Assembly: GCF_035222485.1 (NCBI RefSeq)
Contig: NC_085921.1
Span: 3,472,001-3,536,000 of the forward strand
Direction of reading: 5' to 3'
Source of the DNA: Podospora pseudoanserina
Taxonomy: Eukaryota > Ascomycota > Sordariomycetes > Sordariales > Podosporaceae
Length of the DNA stretch: 64,000 bases
In this document: in pieces, positions 22,954-33,773 of the stretch
Position numbering within the stretch: position 1 is the stretch's first letter
How the letters are laid out: every line of letters begins with the position of its first letter
Notes under the pieces: generated by a model
Database searches by the model: none
The model's input: only the letters and a program-made list of their open reading frames with translations
Told to the model about the DNA's origin: nothing
Program-made: the position numbers and the translations under genes

Positions 22954-24789
22954 ATGGGTCTTCTGGAGCCCCTAATCTCAATGGCTCTGGTATGGTAACT
23001 CTGAAGCCATGGAGGATTCGATCCAACGGTCTAACCAATCTCACAGGGACGATCTCCTTATGACGAGGTAATCTTCCCAAATACCTCCCAGCAAAATGAA
23101 CAAGACAACGAGCATGATGGATATCGTCAACTATACGATGAGCGGGGTCGCCCAATCAACCCGGAAACCCGGCGCATCAACAGAGATGTCGTTCGGTCGC
23201 ATAACGAAGTCATGACGGTGATAGGTGTCGCTGAGCCTGACAACGGCCCCGATGATGCTCATGCCATGTCCTCTCATCGGCATAATGTCTATGAGGACAA
23301 GTGGGGAAAAAGACTGCTCAATCTAGGCGGTGTTCTTGATACTGCCTGTGTCTGGGGCGTGAATGGCATGAGACAGCGCATTTTGGTAAGAACTTATCCC
23401 GCAGATCTGCAAATTCCCGGCTGACTGTAGTCTAGCTATACAAACGATACAGTCGAGTGCCATTCAAAGAGACATTCGCCCTCGCCAGACAGGATCAATC
23501 TCTAGCTGCACACTTCTTGGGCGGCTTGCCAGCATTTGGCCTGAATGCAGTGATCGATCGCATGGTAGCCCCAAAGGTCAAGGAATACCCAATGTATGTT
23601 CTCACCATGAATAGCTTCATATCATACGCTGGCTAACCATGTATCTAGACTTGGCTATGCCTCCATGTATATCCGTCTCCACCTGGTTGTGTACACCACG
23701 TTCCAACGCTTCGGCATCATTCCGGCAACCGAACTTCTTCCCAACTGGAGATTCTTCATCCCCGGCTCAAGCATATCACCTATTGTCGTCCCACCACTGC
23801 CAACATCCCTCTGTCCAGTCGGGATTCTCAAATGGATAGGCGGCACCCTCCTCGGCGTTGCCCCCCTCGGTGGATTCTTCGCCTACATGATCGTCTACAA
23901 CCACGTCGCCAAGTTCTTCCGAATGAAGATTATAAGCAATCTACCACTCCCAAGTAACCCGCGGCCGGCGAAACGCAGAGCGCTTCAGGATATCACTCCC
24001 CTCCCGCCGACCTTTACACTCGAGATCCCTCCCCCTGTTGATCAACATCCCGTTGTCAGCGGCTCATCATCCACCCCACAACCTACCACCGCACCCACGC
24101 AACAACAACAACCGGAACCCACCACTCGCACCGCGGAGGTTCCCCCCCGAAGACAAAGCATAACAACCACCACCACCCCGGGCGCCGGCATCCCCCTTGT
24201 AACGGACGACTACGCCTCAGAGGAAGAAGAGCTAGAAGTCAGCGCAACCCTCATCTCCTTCGACGTCGAAGCAGCTGACTCTTCCAACACCCTCAGCGGT
24301 AACTTCAGCAGCAACCCCGCCGAAACAATCAACTCGGCCAACCCAGGCATATGGTCTGCCGAGCTCCGCCCCAATCCATCGGAAAACAACCGCGCCGCCC
24401 AGGCAAGTAGGGAGCGCACCTTTCGGGACAATAAACTGAGACGATTACCTGCTGCGCTGGCGACGGATGTGTTTGCTATTGGGCCGTCAAGGTTGATCAT
24501 GAGCCCGTTTGCAGCGTTGTGCTGGACGGCGATGATTAGGCCTTACTTGGCGAGGGCAGGGAGGTGGGGGGAGTTGGAGGGGGTGAATGAGGTTGGACTT
24601 TGGGGGGCGTTTAGCTGGGAGGGGGTTTCGAGCTTGGTGGGGATGGAGTTGGTGTTGTTTAATTTGATGGGGAGCGTTTGGACGGTGGTGAGTGGGTTGG
24701 CGTGGACGGTGAAGATGGATGAGGAGGAGTGGGAGGAGTGTGGGGAGGGGCTGAGGTGGGAGGAACAGGAGGGGGAGGAGGAGAGATGA
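22954..24789 (+). CDS. Predicted multi-pass membrane protein, unknown function
   Basis: I do not recognise the family. Four exons: 22954-22989, 23047-23385, 23436-23593 and 23649-24789, all with fungal splice signals (57, 50 and 55-nt introns), give 557 residues. The N-terminal 110 residues are polar and acidic. Hydrophobic stretches follow at GGLPAFGLNAVIDRMV, at LHLVVYTTFQRFGIIPATEL, and at WIGGTLLGVAPLGGFFAYMI. A low-complexity, Pro/Thr/Gln-rich cytosolic-looking region (about residues 270-410) precedes a conserved-looking end with two more hydrophobic segments (SPFAALCWTAMIRPYLA and VGMELVLFNLMGSVWTVVSG). The tail is Glu-rich. The last 350 nt switch to G-ending codons. The start was chosen because the earlier ATG frame at 22902 meets a stop after splicing. 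Confidence 0.72.
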
Positions 24790-24938
24790 TGGGTATTGTT
24801 TTTGGAGGGGGAAAATGGGGGGTATATAGATGAGACAATGTATTTCCGTAGCCAGAACCCCGTGCCTGTGATAACCTAAAGTATGATACAAAAGAAGACT
24901 CAACGCCATGGCATTTGAAGTGTGTTATGAGTTCAGGA

Positions 24939-25480
24939 TCACGCTTTGCCCTTCCCCTTCGCTTTCGCCCTTAGCTTCCTCGTCTTTTCCTTGTCGACGA
25001 TGTCTTTGACGATGGAGTGCAAGTCTTGGTTTCTTCTAGCCAATAGCAGGACATCGTCTGTGGTGACTGTTGTTCTGTTGGCATGACGGCTAAAGGATTC
25101 CAGATCGATAGCTACGTTTTCTGTTTTTAAGGTGGTCAGCAGCTGGCTATGTTATGAGATGGGATGAGATGAGATGAGATATTCCCGTAGCTGTATGAGA
25201 TAGAATGAAAGAGAATGTCTTTCAGATGAAGCTACTGGTCAACCCAAAGCATGAACTTACCGATCTGACTCCATACCATATCCGCCAGCGCACCGATAAA
25301 CTGCGGCGTGGCATTCCTGTTCCTTCTCATGGACTCCTCATCGACGATCTTGCCGATGGAGAACCACAGGGCCGTCTTCAGGCGCTAGATTCATTTCTTA
25401 TCAGTTCCAAGTCTTACATATCACTCAAACATGAAAAATAAACACACCTCACGGATTTCATCCTCACTTTGCTCAGCCAT
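24939..25480 (-). CDS. MHF1 / CENP-S histone-fold protein
   Basis: Histone-fold protein that pairs with MHF2 (CENP-X). The complex binds branched DNA with FANCM-type helicases (Mph1/Fml1) and also joins the CENP-T-W-S-X particle at kinetochores. Exons 25480-25448, 25384-25261 and 25120-24939 give 112 residues, the usual length. The first exon encodes MAEQSEDEIRE, the second begins RLKTALWFSIGKIVDEE and ends MVWSQI, the third continues ENVAIDLESFSRHANRTTV and DDVLLLARRNQDLHSIVKDI. These are the three helices of the CENP-S fold in order. The C-terminal tail is a Lys/Arg run suited to DNA binding. The gene is too interrupted to show as one open frame. It is divergent from the PGA2 gene. Confidence 0.92.
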
Positions 25481-26102
25481 CCTTTCTTTGTTGCGACGAG
25501 TTCAAAAGTCTTGGCAGATGTCGATGAGAGACGCGCTCAGACGCGTCGCAGTGTGCAAGGCCACTGACGCGAAGTCAGCAGGTTTGCGGTGGACTTCCAG
25601 ATTGGCACTAGAATCAAAATAGGTTTAGAGTTGTCTTGGGATTATGCAAGCTTGAAAGTGGAGAGAGATGGTGGTTGAAGAGCCGCAACGGTGTCTAGAA
25701 TGACGGCGTTGTTTGTTTGTGTTGATTGTCAAGGCTGGCATCACAAGGTAGACTGTTAGCTATCTAACCAGTAGACTGAGCAGGCCCAGTTTTGATCACG
25801 GTAAAAAATACAAGAACAAAACTAAAGTTTCTGATTCTCAATTCTTCTTGCCGGCCCTGCCGGAAGTACACACCCCTAACTCTACAGCGGGGTCCGCAGC
25901 ACACCGCAGCACTCCCGCCTTTACGTCGAGCTCCTTGCCTGCATGGTAGATTTTCGCGCATCCTTTTCGCATCTTCAACCTATACATACTCCCTCAACCC
26001 ACCACATAACCCCCAATCTTTGCGCCTTTTCCTTGAACATCAATCCCGTCATCGATTATCTATTCCACACTCCCAAACTCCCACCAAAATAACCTGCCCA
26101 CC
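25481..26102. promoter_or_regulatory. Divergent intergenic region between MHF1 and PGA2
   Basis: 622 nt between opposing start codons; no coding signal. A GAGAT repeat lies nearby in MHF1 intron 2 (about 25158-25181). Confidence 0.45.
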
Positions 26103-26622
26103 ATGGACGACCTCGCCAACCTCGCCACCACCATCGGCGACCGCTTCACCACCAACCTCAAGTCCACCCTCGACAACATGTCCCCCCAAAAATGGATCCG
26201 AGTCATCATCGTAGCCGGCGCCTGTTCGTCTTCCCTCCCTCCCCTCATTCCCTTTCTGTTCACCCACTAACCCCCCACCGCTAGACCTCCTCCTCCGCCC
26301 TTACCTGATGAAACTCGGCGGCCGCGCCCAAATGGCCTCCTACGAAGACGAGCACGCAGCGACAGAAGCCGAGTTCGCCGCCAAGGCCAAGGCCAAAATC
26401 TCCCCCAACGAGCTCCGGGGCAAAGTCCAGATACCCGAAGACACAGACTCTGAAGGTGAAGACGCAGAGGGCGGGTCAACTGCCGCTGACTGGGGCAAAA
26501 AGGCGAGGAGGAGACAGAGGGATATGATCAAGAAGCTGCTGGAGGCTGAAGAAAGAAGATTGCAGGAGAGTAAAGAGGAGGAGGAGGATAAGGATATTGA
26601 GGAGTTTCTGATCAAGGATTAA
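26103..26622 (+). CDS. PGA2: PGA2-like protein trafficking factor
   Basis: Small ER/nuclear-envelope membrane protein. In yeast PGA2 is essential and affects processing of Gas1 and alkaline phosphatase, so a role in secretory traffic. Exons 26103-26223 and 26285-26622 give 152 residues; the 61-nt intron has donor GTTCGT and acceptor CTAG. One membrane segment spans the exon junction (WIRVIIVAGAYLLLRPYLM, residues 31-49). Behind it lies a short MASYEDEHAATEAEFAAKAK helix, an acidic stretch (EDTDSEGEDAEGG), the conserved WGKKARRRQRDMIKKLLEAE, and a Glu/Lys coiled tail. This order is characteristic of fungal Pga2 proteins. The kozak-like CACCATGG marks the start. The first exon is C-rich, the last third G-rich. 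Confidence 0.85.
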
Positions 26623-26859
26623 GCGCACATGAGTGACAAGGTTAAAGTGGAAAAGGGTGGTATAGAAACCTGGAATGGGAACAGGAGGGTCGGTTTATCA
26701 AAATGGAAGGACTTTTTGGGTAACGACATAAAGATGGATGGGGGTAAATATAACCTAACGTACATAATGATAATAAAGCTTCCAACTGCCATGTTCAACT
26801 AGTGCCCTTCCAACTTGTAACCATGATATAAGATCCTTCACCTGTCATATCCTGAACAT

Positions 26860-28668
26860 TCAAGCAGCAACCTCCGCCAACCCCAACCCCTCCCTCCTCC
26901 ACTGCCAATAACCCCCCCTAATCCGATCCCACTTCTCCATCAACCTCCTCAAGCACAAATCCGCCCTCTCCCTCTCCCCCAACTCCTTATAAACCTCGGC
27001 CAACAAATCCAACGCATGACTTGACCTCACCTCCTCACTTTCCTCCCCCTCGCCCAACCCCTTGACAAACTCCTCGGCAAACTCCCTCACAGAACTCAAC
27101 CCCCTCCCCCCTTTAACCAACACCCCCCTCAAGTAATTCCACCCCGACTGATTCTGCGGCGCCAACCTAATCTTCTCCTCCGCATAAGCCACCTCCCGAT
27201 CAACAATCTCCCCGGGCACCTTCGGGTCCGCCTCGGTAGCCGCATACTTTTTTCCAGGCGTGCAGTTCTCCGGATCGGAAAACACCAAATAAAACCTATG
27301 CGACCAAGCCGAATTGTTCCTCACATCCTGCTCAATCAGCTCCTCTGTGCTCCTCAGCTCCTCCGGGTTCCCCCACACCCCCAGCTTGCCCACCATCCAG
27401 GAGCGGTAGCTCCACACGTGGTAGTTCTTTGTGTCTTCCGCCAATATCTGGGTCAGAAACTCCCTTTCCGAAGTAGCAAACGATGCCAGCGCCGGAGGGT
27501 CGGACGCGATGGAGGGGTGGTAGTGTTCTACCAACAAATTCCGGTGGTGCCAGATCTGGTAGTTTTTCAGGTTCTCCAGCGCGATCTGGTTGAGCCAGGT
27601 GATCTCGTCCGGGATGGGGAGCTTCATGGCGAAGATGATGGCCGCGCGGAAGAGCCAGACGGTGTAGTGCGCCGGGTTGAGGTTGATGATGTACTCGGTC
27701 AGCTTGAGGGAGCGTGGGGAGTACTCTTTTGCCGACATGACGGCGCGGAGGTAGGACATTGCTTGAACCAGCTATTAGTCTCGATTCTCTGGGATATGGG
27801 GCGGTGATAAAAAGGGGCTGGGCTCACCTTCAGCGTAGTCAGGAGAATACGCAATCGCCGCCAGGGCGTTCTCCGGATCCTCCATCACAATCGGCACCAC
27901 GTCATCCCACTCCGGATCCAGCGCCAGCTTCCCCTGCCTCGCCATCCCCTCCGCGCCGTACAACTCCCTGCTTAGCCTCTCCATCTCTCTCCGTCGTTGC
28001 TTTTCCTCAGTATACTCTGAATCAGTAACCAAAACCTGATCTCCCGTCTGGCAGTCCACAAACCCCCTCTTTTGCCTATCCCTCAGCTCCCTAAACCTCT
28101 GCGACTGCAGCTGCAGACAAGACAACGTCACTCTCTTCTCCTGCCGTATTCCCCACTCCTTGGCGGTATACTCCCCGATATCCCTCCCCCGTGAATCAAC
28201 ACCTTTATGTTGCTGCTGCCGTTTCTTATATTTCCTCAAATTAAACCCCCTAGCAGGAAGCGAGTGCTCATTAACCGTCTTCCACAAATCCTTCTGCCCC
28301 TTTGCACCCAAAAACTGAACCGGCAGCCGGGTGGCAAGCCGTGAAGCAAGCCAGACAAGCTGATCCGCCTGCGTCGTCGATCTCTTTCCCTCGAACGGGT
28401 GACAAAGCTCAAAATGATATCTCGATAACTCGGCGACGGTGGAAGGTTCCTCCTTTTCTGGTTGTTTGGAAGCGTTGTTGTTGTTGTTGTTGTTGTTGGT
28501 ACCAGGTGCAGCCGGAGCTGATGGTTTGGTGGTGGCTGCTTGCAAAACAAACAATACTTAGCATTCACAATACCAACCAAAACCCTAAACACCATAGAGC
28601 AGAAGAAGAAAAACACACATACAAATTCCCGCTTTGGGCTTTTGCGCCGCTTTTCCTTTGGGCGGCAT
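26860..28668 (-). CDS. Protein farnesyltransferase/geranylgeranyltransferase I alpha subunit, with long N-terminal extension
   Basis: Shared alpha subunit of the enzymes that attach farnesyl or geranylgeranyl groups to CAAX proteins such as Ras, Rho and a-type pheromone. Exons 28668-28623, 28538-27828 and 27761-26860 give 552 residues. The catalytic-subunit part begins around residue 230 (LDPEWDDVVPI) and contains the prenyltransferase alpha repeats: LNPAHYTVWLFR, NYQIWHHRNLLVEH, DTKNYHVWSYRSWMV, NNSAWSHRFYLVFS and NQSGWNYLRGVLV. The preceding 230 residues are unusual: MPPKGKAAQKPKAG, a run of eight Asn, and a basic/charged region with VAELSRYHFELCHPFEG and GFNLRKYKKRQQQ that I cannot name. 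The frame is continuous, so this is either a real fusion or an upstream gene read through; an internal ATG at MARQGKLALDPEWDD could be the start of a normal-length subunit. Confidence 0.88.
28478..28498. repeat. GTT trinucleotide microsatellite inside coding sequence
   Basis: A run of seven GTT on the plus strand, read as AAC (Asn) on the coding strand of the farnesyltransferase alpha extension. Such runs can vary in length between strains. Confidence 0.8.
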
Positions 28669-29409
28669 TGTCGCAAAACAAGAAAAGAACCCCCCAAAAA
28701 AAGGGAGCTGTTACTTCAGGCAGTTGGAGTGTGTTGAAATGGCGGGGCAGCAAGCCAGACGGGAGGTTTCAGGGACGCGCGGGTACACCAAGCCCAAGCT
28801 TGGCTTCCAAAGCTTCCAGAAAGAATTCGGGCAAGGGTGAGCATGACAACAATCCTAACCCAATGTCAAAGACAACAATTGTAAGAAGAGAACCAATTCA
28901 AGTCAACAACAAAACACAAATCAAATTCTTTATTTTCTCTTCCATCGTCCCGGTTGCTTGCGGCTCTCTCTTGCCTTGATTCAACAATTACTACGTAAGA
29001 TGCTCGAAACCGGAGGTAAAATATCCAGAGGTATTAAATGGTACCGCAAGGTAGAAATGTTCTAATAAATCATCCATCCAAATCCTGAACCAAAAGTGAT
29101 AGCAGCCACAAAGTATATCAGTACAGAACCGAGCAAAAGTATCACCATTACACAATAGCCCTCTTCTTTTGAAGCCCACTCCCCTCTTGTTTTTGTCCAC
29201 AGAATCATTAACTCCTATCCCCGCCTGCCTGCCTTCCTCCCTGCTGCCCATGGCCCATGTTGATCACCACCTCAAGAAATCCTCTCTAGTCCAAAATAAT
29301 AATAGAAAGTCGCATTAAAAGCCTTACGCAAGCGAAAAGATAAAAAAAAAACGGCCATATGGTGAATGAATCGAATAATACGCCCATACGCATGCATGAC
29401 AAGCCCCTT
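28669..29409. other. Intergenic region between mevalonate kinase and farnesyltransferase alpha
   Basis: Holds the 3' UTR of the mevalonate kinase gene and the promoter of the farnesyltransferase alpha gene, both minus strand. No coding signal. Confidence 0.5.
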
Positions 29410-31058
29410 CTAGATATCCGGGTTACTTTCCACTCTCCAGAACTTCCACCCTTCCCTCTCCCCAGGCATGCCACCATGCACACCCACCAGCCTCTCCACA
29501 CCATCATTCCCCTGCGCATTGAGGAACTTTTCCTGATCAATCTCCATACCACCCTCCTCATCCTCCACCGTGCCGTTTTTTAGAACCGCAGGCCACAAAA
29601 CACCCACGCCGTCACCACCAAGCGTAGTCTCAAATTTTTGGTAGCCCTCTTCGTCAAGCTGCTCCTCCAACCTAGCGAGTTTCTCTCTAGGAACCCCGGG
29701 TTTTAGGAGAGTAATTGAGCAACCACCACCACCGGCACCGGTTAGTTTCGTCCAGCCTATCCCTTGGTGGTCTACCAGCTCGCGGACACGTTCGAGTCTG
29801 GGGTGTGAGACGCCAAGTGAGACCAGCAAACCGTGGTTGATGTTCATCAGCTCGCCCACACGGCGAAGGCTGTCCTCCTTCTCCGTAGAGAAATCGTCCT
29901 CGGCAATGAGCTCCGCCGATGTTTGCGTGACCTTGTCAATGGCATCAAGAATGCTGCCAACAAGTTTCGGGTGAGTGTCCTTCAACCTCCCCACCTTGGC
30001 CACCTCATGCGCCGTGGATTTTGGCGTCCTGGTGTCGACCAAAAGGAGTGGCAACTCGGGGAAATCCCAAAGTGGTTTTACATCAGGTGCCTTGCTGTAA
30101 TCCGTTCTCTGGAACATGACGGCCTTGCCCTGTGTGGAGACGGTGTTGTCCACACCGGAGGGGTTGCCGTGGATGAACATCTCGTAGACGTACGCCCATC
30201 GGTTGATGCGCTCAATCTGCATCCGGGCCTCATCAGGCGGTTGATCCGGATGGGGCCCAGAAAGTGTCCTAAGCTGAAGCAACAGGGCTGCCGAGAGACA
30301 CACAGCAATAGTGGCGCTGCTTCCGAGTCCTGCGCCTATTGGAATCGTGGAGCGCAATGTGTACTGGCAGGCGGGGAACGACGGTGATCCAAGGGACAAG
30401 AACATGTACAAGAAAGAACCGGCCGAGTTCTGGTGAACTTTGCGAACATCCGCCGGCTTATCCGGCGAGACATCGGCGAGGTATGGCTGGATGGCGGCGA
30501 CGAGCTCCTGGTCGATTTCGGTGACGAGACTGTAATAGTACTTCTTTTTCGACGGCTGTTGGAAGATGGCCCAGGGCAGTTCGTCAATCCTCCACGAGTG
30601 GTCAAAGTCGATATCTGGGAACTTGAGTGTGACGGTCTTTCTCGACTTGGAGAGCGATGTTACGAGGAGGTAGGAGCGCAAAGCGATTGAAGCCGCGATC
30701 GCCGCCTGCAAGATGCGCCCACGTCAGTTTCGTCGCATTAAACCAACTCCAAGCGCTTGCTTCTTACCTTGCCGTGCACAACCGCATGTTCACCAAACAC
30801 AATCACCTTTCCCGGCGCCGAAACCATAAAACTAGGCATCATTGGGCTGGACTTTTTGCGTTGCATGCGATCTCTGATATTCCCGTTCCCATTCCCGTTG
30901 AGCGTGAGGTTTCCAGTGCCGTTGGTGATCCCGTTTGTGCCTTCGACGCCGTATTCGCTGGCGTTGCTGCTGCTGGCACTGATGCTAGAACTTTCGGGTT
31001 CGGTGTCCACATGGTAGCCGTTCTGGCCGTTCCGGCCGTTCGCAATGGCCTGCGTCAT
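29410..31058 (-). CDS. ERG12: Mevalonate kinase
   Basis: Phosphorylates mevalonate with ATP, giving mevalonate-5-phosphate, an early committed step to farnesyl diphosphate and ergosterol. Exons 31058-30768 and 30705-29410; 528 residues, with one 62-nt intron (GTAAGA donor). GHMP-kinase motifs: SAPGKVIVFGEHAVVHGK near residue 80-97, the ATP loop PIGAGLGSSATIAV near 217, HGNPSGVDNTVS and the C-terminal glycine loop KLTGAGGGGCSITLL near 415. Compared with yeast Erg12 (443 residues) it carries an N-terminal extension of about 75 residues rich in Asn, Gly, Ser and Thr (for example NLTLNGNGNGNIRD), so the kinase fold starts only at MMPSFMVSAPG. That extension is probably disordered. Its neighbour on the same strand is farnesyltransferase alpha, which uses a product of this pathway. 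Confidence 0.95.
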
Positions 31059-32883
31059 GGCTTGTTGTGACTGACCAGAATTCCACCTGTCGTGTAACTA
31101 CGGCCTCGGGTGAGACACAAAGGTTTCTCTGCGTGTGAGCCGAGAACAATGTTTAGCTAGTCGGCCGTCAATGGCTTGGAGGTGTGATGCGATCTAGGAA
31201 CAAAGGAGTCTCGAGCGGCGCAAGTTGATTGCTTCGCTGGTCAAGTAGACGGGCTCGATTGCCGAGTTTTTCGCAACTGACTTCGGTCCGGTGTCTTTGA
31301 CTAGAAATGATCTCCGGCGTATAAGTGCTATTACTCGCCGAGATATAGCTGCACGATGAGGGCGAAGTTGGTTCCTGACGTTTGGCTTTGCTGGACTGAC
31401 TACCAATAAAATAGCGATGATTGAGAGAAAGCGGACGCGGAGGGAGAGAGGAGCAGTATAGGCGAGGGTGGGGTCGATGGCTATTAATCTGGGGAGAAGC
31501 CGGTCACAGTCGGCTTGTTTATTATCTCTCACCTTAACTCTCGACGACAAGATAACAAAAAGAGGAGAAAGGGGTGAGAAAGGTACGAGGTGTGGTGGTA
31601 CAGATCACGGAAGGGGGAGAAGCAGGAAAATATGACGGATGGACATTGGACATTGGACGCGGCACTGCTTAGCCACGATGCACGACGGTTCGCAACAGGG
31701 GGGTTACTGCTTGATGAGCCCATTGGGTAACATTTGGCTTTCTCGAAGCTCCTGATTGGGCACCAGCATGCATTTCCAACGAACTGGGTGACAGTCAGGG
31801 GGGCCACGCTATAATGAAAGCTTTGAGCTCTGTTAAAATTATTACCTGACAGCGGTGTCAACGGTCTCGAACCCAACTCTTTGTCAGCGTGTTTCGAATG
31901 CGCAAAGGCGTGCAATTTCCCCCACGAAAAATCTCGAGTGGTCCCGTGACGCCTGTGCCAGGGCACATCGATGATGACAACGTGCCTCTGCTGCGGTCAA
32001 CCAAGATTGCGTCGCCCGCCGCCGTCAGGCATGGCAATATTATCAGTTCTGTCCCAATTTAGCGATGGAGGGGGACGCATGATGTGTCTGCGATCCGCTT
32101 ACAAAGGGGCATATCGGAGGTGTGGGGCTATGACATGGAGGTCTCGCGGGACTTGGTGCGGGGAGTGAGCCCGATTGACGGGAGTGGTGACACCGTTATA
32201 TCGGCTACCCCATGCGGACATCACCCGAACTCGGGGATCGGACGTGTCCGGACATGGTAACACGTCATGCAGTTTGAGATCAATTCACTGCAGATGAGTT
32301 TCGAGGAAACCATTGCACTTCAGCAACCTGGCATAATTAGCAATTACCATCATGTAATGGAATGGGTGATCATGGAACGCCGAACACAACCTCCAAAGCC
32401 ACAAGGCTTGGTGGTGGTCCAATATCACACAGTTGACGCCCAAAGCCATTTGGTTGCTGCTGCTGCATCAGTCTAAGCCTCAGTTACGCAGTGGATTCGA
32501 TCAGATGGAGCAACACGTTGTCGATGCTAACCCAGCCCAAATTCACATAATCACGCCGAAGACAAGGGACCAGACCAGTACAGGTGTTTTTTTGTCTTGA
32601 TTTGTTTTGTATAGCGTTGGCAGCCGGACGTAATCCATTGTTTTGAAGAGAACCCCTTTCCTGCCTTTCAACAAGACAAAGACGAGGTAAACTCCCACGT
32701 TCGTTCCTAAATCGTATCGCTTATTTCCCGAGACGCCGTATTCATCGAGTCGCAGACTTGAAGCCTGGACCCAGCACAAAAGTCGAATTCCTCCGTCATG
32801 CCAACGCCACCAACCCCGCCCCGGCAGAGCTCAAACTCTAGACCATGCTTCCATTGTTGTTTTCAGGAGACAGTCGTCAGAAT
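31059..32883. other. Intergenic region between mevalonate kinase and eL38
   Basis: About 1.8 kb. The left side must hold the mevalonate kinase promoter and 5' UTR, the right side the eL38 3' UTR. Open frames here are short and show no domain or codon pattern. A small direct duplication GGACATT occurs near 31641-31655. Confidence 0.45.
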
Positions 32884-33363
32884 TTAAGCCTGGACCTTCT
32901 TGTTTCTCTTGGGAATGTCAGTGATGACGAGGGCTGCGGTGTCGTCTGGTCAGTTCCATGCTTTCTTCCGGATATAATGCGGCTATTCGTCGAGGAACAT
33001 ACTGGGAGGCAAGCTCTGCTTGAGCTTCTCGGCCTTGTCGGAGTCCTTGAGAACCAAGGTGTAGAGGTGTCTCTGGCAGCGGACCTTGAACTTGATCTGA
33101 GACTTGTTCTTCTTGATCCGCGCGGCTGTATCCATAAAAAGTCGAGTCAGTTCCCATCTCTTCATTGCCTTTCTTCCTTCATTTCCTAGTTTTCGAGTCG
33201 GTAGGTTACGTACAGGAGGCGTCCGACCGGCGGCAGATCTCGATGAACTAAAAACACAAAATGTCAGTCAAAAATGCTTTTGTCGGTTTTTTGGATTCGG
33301 CCCAAAAAACTGGCCAGGCCGTGATTTACACACCTGCTTGATATCTCCGATTTCCTGAGGCAT
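32884..33363 (-). CDS. RPL38: 60S ribosomal protein eL38
   Basis: Small structural protein of the large ribosomal subunit. Four exons (33363-33334, 33247-33214, 33125-33003, 32933-32884) give 78 residues: [21 protein letters not shown], then [20 protein letters not shown] and [15 protein letters not shown], and finally [16 protein letters not shown]. This covers the whole eL38 family. Without the last intron (donor GTATGT at 33002, acceptor GCAG at 32934) translation would stop early at MFLDE, which removes the conserved C-terminus, so the splice is well supported. A high density of introns near the start is common in fungal ribosomal protein genes. It is divergent from a small membrane-protein gene. 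Confidence 0.95.
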
Positions 33364-33773
33364 TTTGACGGCTGTGATGAGTCTCCTGTAAACGGTCTAC
33401 GGAAGTTCAAAGTCGGGGTTGGAGGGGATTTCTCAAAATTATTCAGTTTGTGTGGGTTTCTCCGAATTGGCTCGCTTTGGGTGGGGCTCCTGCACACTCG
33501 ACGCCCAAGCCATCGCCAGGGGTCTTCGAGGAGGTCATAGCGCCCTGACTGTGGCTGGGTGACGTGTCCCGCTTTGTGGCGCTAGCTGTCGGTGGCCAAG
33601 GTAAGAGCGTTGACGACGACAACACCTGTTCTTATCGAAGGACTTATTTACTTTTGGTTCATTTTTCCTGCTAGTTGCCCTCGAGATTCTTTGCCGGACT
33701 TCTTTATCATTATCCAAAAGCCAGAGTTTTCACAACACTGTTTGTCAAGGACTGAGCGTCAGTGTAAGCCAAG
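33364..33773. promoter_or_regulatory. Divergent promoter region of eL38 and the small membrane protein
   Basis: 410 nt between opposing start codons, with no coding signal of its own. A short pyrimidine-rich stretch lies just inside the eL38 side. Confidence 0.45.

Noticed and set aside
30738-31058. Reading the mevalonate kinase exon 1 as a separate small gene
   Set aside because: A good intron (30706-30767) joins it to the kinase body; the GHMP start motif spans the junction.
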